Positions 1-6,012 of a DNA stretch of 7,100 bases are shown here, in pieces (position 1 is the first letter of the stretch; the number at the start of each line of letters is the position of its first letter). Origin of the DNA: Oscillospiraceae bacterium (GTDB lineage: Bacteria > Bacillota_A > Clostridia > Oscillospirales > Oscillospiraceae); the NCBI GenBank assembly GCA_017381835.1, contig JAFOBK010000134.1, positions 1 to 7,100 of the forward strand. The letters run 5' to 3'. A program made the translations under genes and the position numbers. Below the pieces are notes generated by a model. It saw nothing but the letters and a program-made list of their open reading frames with translations. It was not told the DNA's origin and made no database searches.

Positions 1-303
1 AGAAAGACTACGCTGGAAGAACGCAAAGAAATTGTTGCGTATTGCATTAGTCATAATAATGATTACAAAGGTACAGCATCCAAATTTGATGTATCCTACA
101 GCCAGGTATATTCCTGGGTGAAGAAATATCGCGAAGCCGGCGAAGCTGGATTAACGGACAAGCGTGGCCACCATAAGTGCGATGATGAAGTAGATGAGTT
201 AGAACGCCTTCGTCGTGAGAACAAGCGATTAAAGCAGCAACTTGAGGAAAGGGATATGCTGTGTGAGCTGCTAAAAAAAGTGAGGGAATTAGAAGGGATG
301 TGA
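1..303 (+). CDS. IS3-family transposase OrfA, 5' end outside window
   Basis: This is the DNA-binding regulatory subunit of an IS3-family element, read in frame from base 1; the first 100 visible residues are the C-terminal part. Residues about 24-46 form a helix-turn-helix (TASKFDVSYSQVYSWVKKY). Residues about 64-97 form a leucine-zipper-like coiled coil, with a/d positions L67, L70, N74, L77, L81, R84, C88 and L91, which in this family mediates OrfA and OrfAB multimerisation. The GTG at 118 is not the true start, because the frame stays open to the window edge and the helix-turn-helix begins before it. IS150-type OrfA proteins often carry a second, N-terminal helix-turn-helix, so a substantial part may lie to the left. 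The gene ends ATGTGA, overlapping the orfB start, and carries a frameshift site at 273-279. Family assignment is secure; the missing length cannot be judged. Confidence 0.9.
   Translation, partial: RKTTLEERKEIVAYCISHNNDYKGTASKFDVSYSQVYSWVKKYREAGEAGLTDKRGHHKCDDEVDELERLRRENKRLKQQLEERDMLCELLKKVRELEGM
273..279 (+). promoter_or_regulatory. A7 slippery site for -1 programmed frameshift (OrfA to OrfAB)
   Basis: Seven adenines lie in the phase A AAA AAA of the orfA frame, followed by G. After slipping back one base, the orfB frame reads AAA AAA AGT GAG and stays open through GTG 300 to the stop at 1269-1271; the last stop in that frame is TGA at 264-266, just upstream. This is the standard IS3-family arrangement for making the OrfAB transposase. 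The fusion would hold 93 visible OrfA residues plus 330 residues read in the orfB frame. I did not identify a clear downstream stimulatory hairpin by eye. Confidence 0.8.
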
Positions 304-1271
304 GGCTTGGCAAGGTAAGATTTGAGTCCAAGTACATAGCAATTCAGCATTTCTATGAGAGTAAGCGCTGGAGTATTCGGTGGATGTGTCAGCAGTTGAA
401 TATTACCAGAGCTGCCTATTATAAATGGCTGCACAGGGAAATCCCTGAAGCCGAGAAGGAGAATATCCTCCTTGCGCAGCTGATCCGGGAGTATGACGAC
501 CGTTTTAACCACATTCTGGGATATCGCAGGATGACATTGTACATCAATCGCCTGAACAACAAACATTACAGCAAGAACCGTGTGCACAGAGTTATGAGGG
601 CGATAAATATTCATTCAGTCATCCGAAGAAAGCGAAAGAAATACCAATCCTCCAATCCAGAAGCCACAGCGGAGAACATTCTGAACCGGGATTTCTATGC
701 CAAGGCACCTAATGAGAAGTGGACCACAGATGTAACGGAATTCAAATGGTACGAAGGACCAGTTGTCCATAAGCTTTATTTAAGTGCGATCCTGGATCTG
801 TACGATCTTTCCCCGGTTGCATGGGTTGTCAGCAGACGTAATGACAACAAACTGGTGCTGGATACCTTTGCAAAAGCAATCCGGAGCAACCCGGATGCAA
901 AGCCTATCTTCCACAGCGACAGAGGTTTTCAATATACCAGCAAGATTTTTCAAGATAAATTAAGAAAGCAGGGGATGACGCAGTCCATGTCCAGAGTGGG
1001 GCATTGTATTGATAACGGACCTACTGAGAACTTTTGGAGCATTGTGAAAAGTGAGATGTACTATCTGGATACCTTCACTGATGAAGCATCCCTGCGTAAT
1101 GCTATTGCTGACTATATGTCCTTTTATAGCACTGACCGGATTCAGGAACGATTCAAAGGCAAGGCACCGGCAGAGGTCCGTGCTGAAGCCCTGGCTGCAG
1201 ATTCTCCAGCACAGTATCCGATACCAGTAAACAAACGAATTCAGAAATACAAGGCTCGCTACGCTGCATAA
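300..1271 (+). CDS. IS3-family (IS150-like) transposase OrfB, DDE integrase-type
   Basis: This is the catalytic part of the IS3-family transposase, 323 residues, a normal length for OrfB. It acts fused to OrfA through a -1 frameshift, cutting and joining element ends. Residues about 51-107 match the helix-turn-helix region that precedes the catalytic core (HTH_21-like). The RNase-H-like core carries D144 (WTTDVTEF), D207 (FHSDRGFQYTS) and E243 (DNGPTENFW), with exactly 35 residues between D207 and E243, the DD(35)E spacing of IS3 elements. The K/R seven residues after the Glu is K250 (VKSE). The QSMSRVGHCIDN and ENFWSIVKSEM segments resemble the IS150 subgroup. A free-standing OrfB would start at GTG 300, overlapping the orfA stop and probably translationally coupled to it. 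The reading frame is intact with all catalytic residues, so the enzyme could be active if the unseen left end is intact. Confidence 0.95.
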   Translation: MRLGKVRFESKYIAIQHFYESKRWSIRWMCQQLNITRAAYYKWLHREIPEAEKENILLAQLIREYDDRFNHILGYRRMTLYINRLNNKHYSKNRVHRVMRAINIHSVIRRKRKKYQSSNPEATAENILNRDFYAKAPNEKWTTDVTEFKWYEGPVVHKLYLSAILDLYDLSPVAWVVSRRNDNKLVLDTFAKAIRSNPDAKPIFHSDRGFQYTSKIFQDKLRKQGMTQSMSRVGHCIDNGPTENFWSIVKSEMYYLDTFTDEASLRNAIADYMSFYSTDRIQERFKGKAPAEVRAEALAADSPAQYPIPVNKRIQKYKARYAA

Positions 1272-1277
1272 ACAAAA

Positions 1278-1304
1278 CAGCTGCCGCCGTGACGGCAGCA
1301 GCTG
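1278..1304. terminator. Bidirectional intrinsic terminator inside the IS 3' end
   Basis: Twelve-base arms at 1278-1289 and 1293-1304 flank a three-base loop. On the minus strand all twelve positions pair, with one U-G wobble, and the stem is followed at once by TTTTGTTT (complement of 1270-1277), a strong intrinsic terminator for transcripts coming from the GH13 gene. On the plus strand the stem has one C-A mismatch and its T run (1314-1320) starts nine bases after the stem, so it is a weaker terminator for the transposase genes. The structure begins seven bases after the orfB stop. Confidence 0.75.
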
Positions 1305-1329
1305 CTTGCAATTCTTTTTTAGTTATTTT

Positions 1330-1357
1330 ACTGGTCTACTTGACAAGGGGCGGTTCA
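1330..1357. repeat. Putative right terminal inverted repeat (IRR) of the IS
   Basis: Inward from 1357 on the minus strand the sequence reads TGAACCGCCCCTTGTCAAG and continues with TAGACCAGT. It begins with the 5'-TG that typifies IS3-family ends and lies between the orfB terminator and the start of G+C-rich host-like sequence. The partner repeat is outside the window, so the inner limit is approximate. Confidence 0.55.
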
Positions 1358-1379
1358 GTATGCCGGGGCGGCGCTTTGT

Positions 1380-3035
1380 TTATCTCCACCAGTAAACCCG
1401 GCACTCGTAGGGCTTCAGCCACTTGGGGTCGGGGTCGGGGTAGTTGCAGAGCGGCAGGCGGGCGGTATCCACGGGGAAATACTTGGGTGGGAAGAATCGC
1501 TGCTTCTTTTTGGAGAAGGAGCAGACCACCAGAATGCGCTGGCGGCTGTCCTGACGGGAGTAGACATAGAGTTTCCGGCTGCCCTTCTTATGCTCGATGT
1601 AGTCGCCGTCCCGGACACAGGAGAGCTTCTTGCGCAGGGCAATTGCCTTGCGGTAGAAGTTCAGAATGGAATCCGGGTCCTCTTCCTGCTGGGCCACATT
1701 GATATCGGTGTAGTTGGGGTTTACATAAAACCAGGGCTTCCCGGCGGTGGTGAAGCCGGCGTTCTTCTCGCTGCTCCACTGCACCGGAGTCCGGGCGGAA
1801 TCCCGGGAGGACCGCCAGAGCCGCTGCAGCCGCTTCTCGGGGGATTTTCCCGTGGCGTTATGCTCATATTCGTAGCGGGTCTGCACGTCCTCGTACATTT
1901 CGGGGCTTTCGGGCCGCCAGTTCAGCATGCCGATTTCCTGGCCCTGATAGACGAAGGGAGTGCCCTTCTGGAACAGGTAGCTGACCGCCAGCATCTTGCC
2001 GCTTTCCCGCCAGAACTTCTCGCTGCCGTAGCGGGAGATGATTCTGGGATGGTCATGGTTTTCCATGTAGAGCATATTCCAGGCCTTGCCGTCCAGCTTC
2101 TTCTGCCAGTTACTGAAAGCCTTCTTCAGCTTCTTTAAGGAGAAGGGCAGGGGGAAGTAGTCGGAGAACAGACAGTCGGCGCACTGGGTCTGGAACTGGA
2201 TCATCATGTCGATTTCCTGGTCGGGGCCTTCCTTCACATAGCGCAGGGCGGTCTTGGGGTTGACCATGGGCGCTTCCGCCAGGGTGACACAGTCGTAGTG
2301 GTCCAGCACGTCCCGCTTGAATTCCGTCAGGTATTCGTGGATATGGGGGCCGTGGTTATACATGCCGATGCCCTTGGAGGCAGGCATCAGATAGTCGTTG
2401 GGCAGGCCTTCCTTCTTGGAAATGAAGGTAATGACATCCTCCCGGAAGCCGTCCACGCCCAGATCCAGCCAGAATTTCAGAATCTTCTTCACTTCTTCCC
2501 GGACCAGGGGATTGTCCATATTCAGGTCCGGCTGCTTGATGGCAAACAGGTGCATATAGTATTCGCCCCGGACCTCGTCATAGGTCCAGGCCTTGCCCTC
2601 GAAGAGGGAATCCCAGTTGTTGGGCAACTTGCCGCCTTCCTTGCCGGGGCGCCAGATGTAGTAGTCGGTATAGGGGTCAATACGCTTACGGCTCTTCTGG
2701 AACCACTCGTGCTCGTCGGAAGTATGATTAACCACCAGGTCCATAATCACCTTCATGCCCCGCGCATGGGCGCCGTCCAGAACCTTTTTGAAAGCCTCCA
2801 TGCCGCCGAATTCCGGGGCGATGTCCATATAGTCGGCAATGTCATAGCCGCAGTCCGCGCCGGGGGAGGGGTAGAGGGGAGAGAACCAGATGCCATCGCA
2901 GCCTAAGGACTTGATATAGTCCAGCTTCTCCAGAACGCCCCAGAGGTCGCCCATGCCGTCGCCGTCGCCGTCCTTAAAGGACCGGGGCCAGATTTGGTAG
3001 AACACTTTGTCCTTGTACCAGCGTGTATGTGCCAT
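1380..3035 (-). CDS. GH13 alpha-glucosidase, oligo-1,6-glucosidase type
   Basis: This is a cytoplasmic glycoside hydrolase of 551 residues, the usual length for the GH13_31 oligo-1,6-glucosidase/alpha-glucosidase group, releasing terminal glucose from small alpha-glucosides such as isomaltose or panose. The (beta/alpha)8 barrel begins WYKDKVFYQIWPRSF. A calcium-binding-type loop DGDGDGMGD (22-30) follows. Conserved region I is MDLVVNHTS (98-106). The nucleophile is D200 (GFREDVI), the acid/base E254 (TLAEAP) and the third carboxylate D328 (ENHDHPR). R411-W420 (RDSARTPVQW) and the C-terminal beta domain (about 475-551) are typical of the group. Val201 directly after the nucleophile is, in characterised relatives, associated with alpha-1,6 rather than alpha-1,4 preference. 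No signal peptide is present. The start at 3035 is preceded by AAAGGAG at eight-base spacing; the in-frame start at 3107 would run through the promoter. Trehalose-6-phosphate hydrolase is a less likely alternative. Exact substrate is inferred. Confidence 0.93.
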   Translation of the reverse strand: MAHTRWYKDKVFYQIWPRSFKDGDGDGMGDLWGVLEKLDYIKSLGCDGIWFSPLYPSPGADCGYDIADYMDIAPEFGGMEAFKKVLDGAHARGMKVIMDLVVNHTSDEHEWFQKSRKRIDPYTDYYIWRPGKEGGKLPNNWDSLFEGKAWTYDEVRGEYYMHLFAIKQPDLNMDNPLVREEVKKILKFWLDLGVDGFREDVITFISKKEGLPNDYLMPASKGIGMYNHGPHIHEYLTEFKRDVLDHYDCVTLAEAPMVNPKTALRYVKEGPDQEIDMMIQFQTQCADCLFSDYFPLPFSLKKLKKAFSNWQKKLDGKAWNMLYMENHDHPRIISRYGSEKFWRESGKMLAVSYLFQKGTPFVYQGQEIGMLNWRPESPEMYEDVQTRYEYEHNATGKSPEKRLQRLWRSSRDSARTPVQWSSEKNAGFTTAGKPWFYVNPNYTDINVAQQEEDPDSILNFYRKAIALRKKLSCVRDGDYIEHKKGSRKLYVYSRQDSRQRILVVCSFSKKKQRFFPPKYFPVDTARLPLCNYPDPDPKWLKPYECRVYWWR

Positions 3036-3043
3036 ATCACTCG

Positions 3044-3050
3044 CTCCTTT
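3044..3050 (-). promoter_or_regulatory. Ribosome binding site deciding the GH13 start
   Basis: The minus strand reads AAAGGAG eight bases before ATG at 3035-3033. No comparable site precedes the longer in-frame starts, the outermost of which lies upstream of the predicted transcription start. This supports the 551-residue protein. Confidence 0.85.
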
Positions 3051-3064
3051 GTTGGTATCTGCTC

Positions 3065-3098
3065 GCATTATAGCACACCTTTTCCCATTCGTCATCAA
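3065..3098 (-). promoter_or_regulatory. Promoter of the GH13 gene (extended -10)
   Basis: On the minus strand TGCTATAAT gives a perfect -10 (TATAAT, complement of 3067-3072) with the TGn extension (3073-3075). No good -35 lies at the standard distance; the nearest is TTGATG (complement of 3093-3098) at a long 20-base spacing, so the promoter probably relies on the extended -10. The expected start near 3060 gives a leader of about 25 bases, too short for a riboswitch. Confidence 0.7.
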
Positions 3099-3119
3099 AA
3101 ATCTCATTGACAGGGAAAA
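3080..3119. repeat. Inverted TTTTCCC/GGGAAAA pair in the divergent promoter region
   Basis: TTTTCCC at 3080-3086 and GGGAAAA at 3113-3119 are exact inverted copies, 33 bases centre to centre (about three helical turns). Each lies in the spacer region of one of the two divergent promoters, the positions expected if one repressor served both. The arms are short, so chance occurrence is possible; no regulator is encoded in the window. Confidence 0.4.
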
Positions 3120-3135
3120 TTCCCCCGTTTACAAT
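3107..3135 (+). promoter_or_regulatory. Promoter of the GH36 gene
   Basis: A perfect -35 TTGACA (3107-3112) and TACAAT (3130-3135, five of six to consensus) are separated by the optimal 17 bases. The predicted transcription start is about 3142, directly at the Shine-Dalgarno sequence, so the mRNA leader would be only about 16 bases. The spacer holds the palindrome GGGAA-AA-TTCCC (3113-3124), a possible operator. Confidence 0.8.
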
Positions 3136-3140
3136 AAAGA

Positions 3141-3149
3141 AAAAGGAGG
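3141..3149 (+). promoter_or_regulatory. Ribosome binding site deciding the GH36 start
   Basis: AAAAGGAGG is a near-perfect Shine-Dalgarno sequence, eight bases before ATG 3158. It also coincides with the predicted 5' end of the mRNA. It rules out the in-frame start near 3107, which would lie upstream of the transcription start. Confidence 0.85.
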
Positions 3150-3157
3150 CGGAATGG

Positions 3158-5404
3158 ATGATTTTTTGTAAAGATAACCTGTTTATTCTGAAAAATGACA
3201 GCTTTTCCTATCTGATGCAGGCGGACGGCTACGGCCTTCTGCGGCATATTCACTTTGGCGCCCCGGTGCGCCCTGAGGATGCCATGGCCTTAAGCTGTCG
3301 GCCCGGCCTGGGCTGGGGCTCCAGCATCCTTTTGGACGACAGTGACAGCAGCAGCGGTCCGGATTTTCTGGCTCTGGAATGGAGCGGCAGCGGTCGGGGC
3401 GACTATCGGGAAAGCCCCCTGGAGCTGGACGGGGCTTCCACGGACTTTCGCTATGTCCGGCACAATGTCTACGGCGGCAATGTCCCCATGACCTCCGGCC
3501 TTCCCCAGGCGGAGGGGGCCGAGGAGACGCTGGAAATCATTCTGGAGCAGCCGGGACTGCGGCTGAAGCTTTACTACACCCTCTTTGAAACGGCCCTGAC
3601 CCGCCGCTGCGTGCTGGAAAATACCGGCGACAGCCCCCGGACGCTGCATAAGCTCATGAGCTTCGCCCTGGACTTGCCCGGAATCTACGAAATGACGGTT
3701 TTCGGCGGCGGCTGGGCGGCGGAGATGCGCAAATCCACTGCCCCTGTGGGCTACAACCGGGTGGTGAACGAGAGTCTAACCGGTGCTTCCTCCAATATGC
3801 ACAACCCCGGTTTCCTCCTGGCGGAAGAGGATGCCACGGAAACGGACGGCCGGGTTTACGGCTTCAATCTCATCTATTCCGGCAATCACTATGCCGCGGC
3901 CCAGCGGAGCCACCAGGGGCTGACGCGGGTGATGCAGGGCATTTCTCCTGCCAATTTCACGCAGGTTCTGGCTCCGGGCGAGGCCTTCGAGACCCCCGAA
4001 GCGGTGCTTTGCTGTTCGGACCGGGGCTTCGGAGAGCTGTCCCGCCGGATGCACAAATTCGTCAACGACCATATTGTCCCGGAATACTGGCGCTACCGGG
4101 AGCGGCCCGTGCTGTACAACAGCTGGGAGGGCTGCATGTTCAACTTCAATCAGCACCGGCTGCTGGACCTGGCGGACCGGGCAAAGGATTTGGGCTGCGA
4201 GCTGTTTGTGCTGGACGATGGCTGGTTTGGCCAGCGGAACAATGACCGGGCAGGCCTGGGTGACTACACCATCAACAAAAAGAAGCTCCCCCAGGGCATT
4301 ACCGGCCTGGCGGAGAAGATTACGAAAAAGGGTCTGCAGTTCGGCCTCTGGTTTGAGCCGGAATCCGTGAACCCCGACAGCGACCTTTACCGGGCCCATC
4401 CGGACTGGGCGCTGACCGACGAATTCCCGGATGTGCTGGGCAGGCACCAGCTGCTGCTGGACCTGACGAAGCCGGAGGTTCGGGATTACATCGTGGAAAG
4501 TGTGTCCGGTGTTCTGGACAGCGCGAAGATTTCCTATGTGAAATGGGACATGAACCGCCATTCCATCGCCCTGGGCGCGAAAGCCCACGAGTTCATCCTG
4601 GGCCTGTACGACATTCTCCGGCGGATTTTCGGACCCCGGCCCGAAATTCTCCTGGAAAGCTGTTCCTCCGGCGGCAACCGGTTTGACCTGGGTATGCTCC
4701 GGTTCTCTCCCCAGGTCTGGTCCAGTGACAATACGGACCCCATCGAGCGGCTGACCATTCAGGGGAACTTAAGCTACCTCTATCCCCAGTCTGCCATGGG
4801 CGCCCATGTTTCCGCCGCGCCCCATGCCCAGACCCTCCGCTCCACCCCCCTGGCGACCCGGGCCAACGTGGCATTCTTCGGCTGCCTGGGCTATGAGCTG
4901 GATTTGAAGCATCTGCTGCCGGTGGAAGTTAAGGATGTGAAGGCCCAGACGGCCTTTTATAAGCAGTACCGCCGACTCTTCCAGTTCGGCACCTTCCGCA
5001 GAACCAAAACCGGCTGGCAGGTTTCCGACGGAGAGACAACCGTTGCGGGTGTATTCCACAAGCTGGTGGAAGCGGCGCCGGGCTATGAGCAGCTGCGGGT
5101 GCAGGGACTGGAGAAGGATGCGCTCTACCGGGTAACCTCTCTGGACCAGGCGGTCCGGGTGGGCCAGTTTGCCAACCTTCTGAAGCATGTGGCCCCGATG
5201 GAGGTAAATCCCAACGGCATGCTGATCCGGGTGGTGGACGGCCGGTTCCAGCTGCCTGATGGCAGGGACGACCTGACCGTCTCCGGCGCGGCGCTGGAGG
5301 CGGGTATGATGCTCATGCCCCGGTTCCGGGGTACCGGGTACGACAAAAATCAACATACCCAGGGAGACTTCGGCTCCGGCATCTATCTCATCGAAAAGAC
5401 ATAA
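3158..5404 (+). CDS. GH36 alpha-galactosidase
   Basis: This is a 748-residue cytoplasmic alpha-galactosidase, close to the roughly 730-residue length of bacterial GH36 enzymes, removing terminal alpha-galactose from melibiose, raffinose or stachyose by a retaining mechanism. An N-terminal beta-sandwich (about 1-315) precedes the catalytic barrel. Barrel motifs run in order: LFVLDDGWFG (349-358), GLWFEPESVNPDSDLYRAHPDW (396-417), VKWDMNRH with nucleophile D464, ESCSSGGNRFDLGM (500-513) and WSSDNTDPIERL with acid/base D524. A C-terminal beta domain follows from about 630, ending near the GDFGSGIYLI segment. There is no signal peptide. The start at ATG 3158 follows AAAAGGAGG at eight-base spacing and its own promoter; an ATG at 3154 is out of frame and the longer in-frame start lies in the -35 box. 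The GH13 gene is divergent on the left, suggesting joint oligosaccharide use. The loop after the nucleophile is short compared with Geobacillus-type enzymes. Family and chemistry are secure; natural substrate is inferred. Confidence 0.95.
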   Translation: MIFCKDNLFILKNDSFSYLMQADGYGLLRHIHFGAPVRPEDAMALSCRPGLGWGSSILLDDSDSSSGPDFLALEWSGSGRGDYRESPLELDGASTDFRYVRHNVYGGNVPMTSGLPQAEGAEETLEIILEQPGLRLKLYYTLFETALTRRCVLENTGDSPRTLHKLMSFALDLPGIYEMTVFGGGWAAEMRKSTAPVGYNRVVNESLTGASSNMHNPGFLLAEEDATETDGRVYGFNLIYSGNHYAAAQRSHQGLTRVMQGISPANFTQVLAPGEAFETPEAVLCCSDRGFGELSRRMHKFVNDHIVPEYWRYRERPVLYNSWEGCMFNFNQHRLLDLADRAKDLGCELFVLDDGWFGQRNNDRAGLGDYTINKKKLPQGITGLAEKITKKGLQFGLWFEPESVNPDSDLYRAHPDWALTDEFPDVLGRHQLLLDLTKPEVRDYIVESVSGVLDSAKISYVKWDMNRHSIALGAKAHEFILGLYDILRRIFGPRPEILLESCSSGGNRFDLGMLRFSPQVWSSDNTDPIERLTIQGNLSYLYPQSAMGAHVSAAPHAQTLRSTPLATRANVAFFGCLGYELDLKHLLPVEVKDVKAQTAFYKQYRRLFQFGTFRRTKTGWQVSDGETTVAGVFHKLVEAAPGYEQLRVQGLEKDALYRVTSLDQAVRVGQFANLLKHVAPMEVNPNGMLIRVVDGRFQLPDGRDDLTVSGAALEAGMMLMPRFRGTGYDKNQHTQGDFGSGIYLIEKT

Positions 5405-5408
5405 GATT

Positions 5409-5435
5409 AGCCCCGGTTCCTCAGGAACCGGGGCT
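5409..5435. terminator. Bidirectional hairpin between convergent GH36 and ECF genes
   Basis: Two perfect 13-base arms, AGCCCCGGTTCCT (5409-5421) and AGGAACCGGGGCT (5423-5435), fill almost the whole gap between the GH36 stop (5404) and the ECF gene stop (5441). Neither side is followed by a long T run (TGCTGTTA on the plus strand, AATCTTATG on the minus), so it is a strong stem with a weak tail. Its position between convergent genes makes a shared terminator the natural reading. Confidence 0.8.
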
Positions 5436-5440
5436 TGCTG

Positions 5441-5983
5441 TTACGCTTTGGGATATCGGGCGGGGATCAGTCTGGCCCGGGTCAGTGCATAGACCAGACC
5501 GGGCATCAGCACCAGCTGCAGGCAGATGCCGGGGATGCCGGTTACCAGGCTGGTGGTAACCCAGGCGAAGGGGGCGGCGCCGGGGGTGAAGATCAGCGCC
5601 TTGGCAAAGCCGGCCACAACCCGGCCCAGGATCATGGCGGTGACCATGCTGATGTAAAGATCGGCAACGGGCTTGCCGGTGCGGACATAGCGCATCATCA
5701 GACCGGAAATCAGACCGTAAACGCCGCATTCCACCATCATGGAGGGCATCATGGCCATCGGGGGCATACCGGTCAGCACACCGGAGAGCAGGGGCCCCAG
5801 AATGCCGCAGACCAGGCCGTAGGGCCATCCGCAGACCAGACCGCAGAGCAGCACGGGAATGTGCATGGGAAGCATCACGCTGCCGGCATTGGGAATGGCG
5901 TGGAAGGCCATGGGCAGCACCAGGCAAAGGGCCGCGCAGAGGGCGGTCAGTACCAGCTTTTTCACAGGGGGCATGGGATTCAT
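5441..5983 (-). CDS. ECF transporter S component (substrate unknown)
   Basis: This is a 180-residue, very hydrophobic membrane protein matching the substrate-binding (S) subunits of energy-coupling-factor importers, which take up vitamins and similar micronutrients with a shared EcfA-EcfA'-EcfT module. About five to six membrane segments are visible, roughly residues 8-26, 38-56, 55-70, 78-97, 108-130 and 148-168. The first holds an AxxxA spacing (A14, A18), which in S components contacts EcfT. Well-conserved-looking stretches are LPMHIPVLLCGLVCGWPYGL (39-58), LLSGVLTGMPP and MMVECGVYGLISGL. ATG 5983 is preceded by AAAAAAGGAG at eight-base spacing and by a good promoter. No ECF ATPase or T component is in the window, so it would use a module encoded elsewhere. 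The leader is only about 22 bases, so no riboswitch identifies the vitamin. I cannot name the substrate. Confidence 0.85.
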   Translation of the reverse strand: MNPMPPVKKLVLTALCAALCLVLPMAFHAIPNAGSVMLPMHIPVLLCGLVCGWPYGLVCGILGPLLSGVLTGMPPMAMMPSMMVECGVYGLISGLMMRYVRTGKPVADLYISMVTAMILGRVVAGFAKALIFTPGAAPFAWVTTSLVTGIPGICLQLVLMPGLVYALTRARLIPARYPKA

Positions 5984-6012
5984 AGGCGTTACTCCTTTTT
6001 TCTGTTTGCCTC

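Larger units (their letters stand above)
1..1357 (+). mobile_element. IS3-family (IS150-like) insertion sequence, left end outside window
   Basis: The orfA/orfB pair with frameshift site, internal terminator and a probable right end define the right-hand part of an IS3-family element. Base composition is clearly more A+T-rich than in the genes to the right, consistent with acquisition. The right boundary at 1357 is chosen because the sequence ends in CA there and, read inward on the minus strand, starts TGAACCGCCCCTTGTCAAG, a plausible IS3-type terminal repeat beginning TG. The left terminal repeat and the target duplication cannot be seen, so the exact boundary is inferred. Confidence 0.85.

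Noticed and set aside
96..614. Minus-strand frame of 172 residues across orfA/orfB
   Set aside because: It is antisense to clear transposase genes and has no recognisable domain.
1425..1440. Three GGGG runs separated by TC, a possible G-quadruplex
   Set aside because: Only three runs are present where four are needed, and they are explained as the complement of the PDPDP codons near the GH13 C-terminus.
1590..2906. Long plus-strand open frames (1590-2138 and 2298-2906) opposite the GH13 gene
   Set aside because: They are antisense shadows of a G+C-rich coding gene; the minus-strand frame encodes a full GH13 enzyme with all motifs, and the plus frames show no recognisable domain.
2951..2972. 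Short hexanucleotide repeat (GTCGCC units)
   Set aside because: It encodes the DGDGDGMGD calcium-type loop of the GH13 enzyme and is short enough to be coding constraint.
3776..5356. Minus-strand open frames of 195-270 residues opposite the GH36 gene
   Set aside because: The codon pattern and protein motifs belong to the plus-strand GH36 gene; these antisense frames lack recognisable domains or ribosome binding sites.
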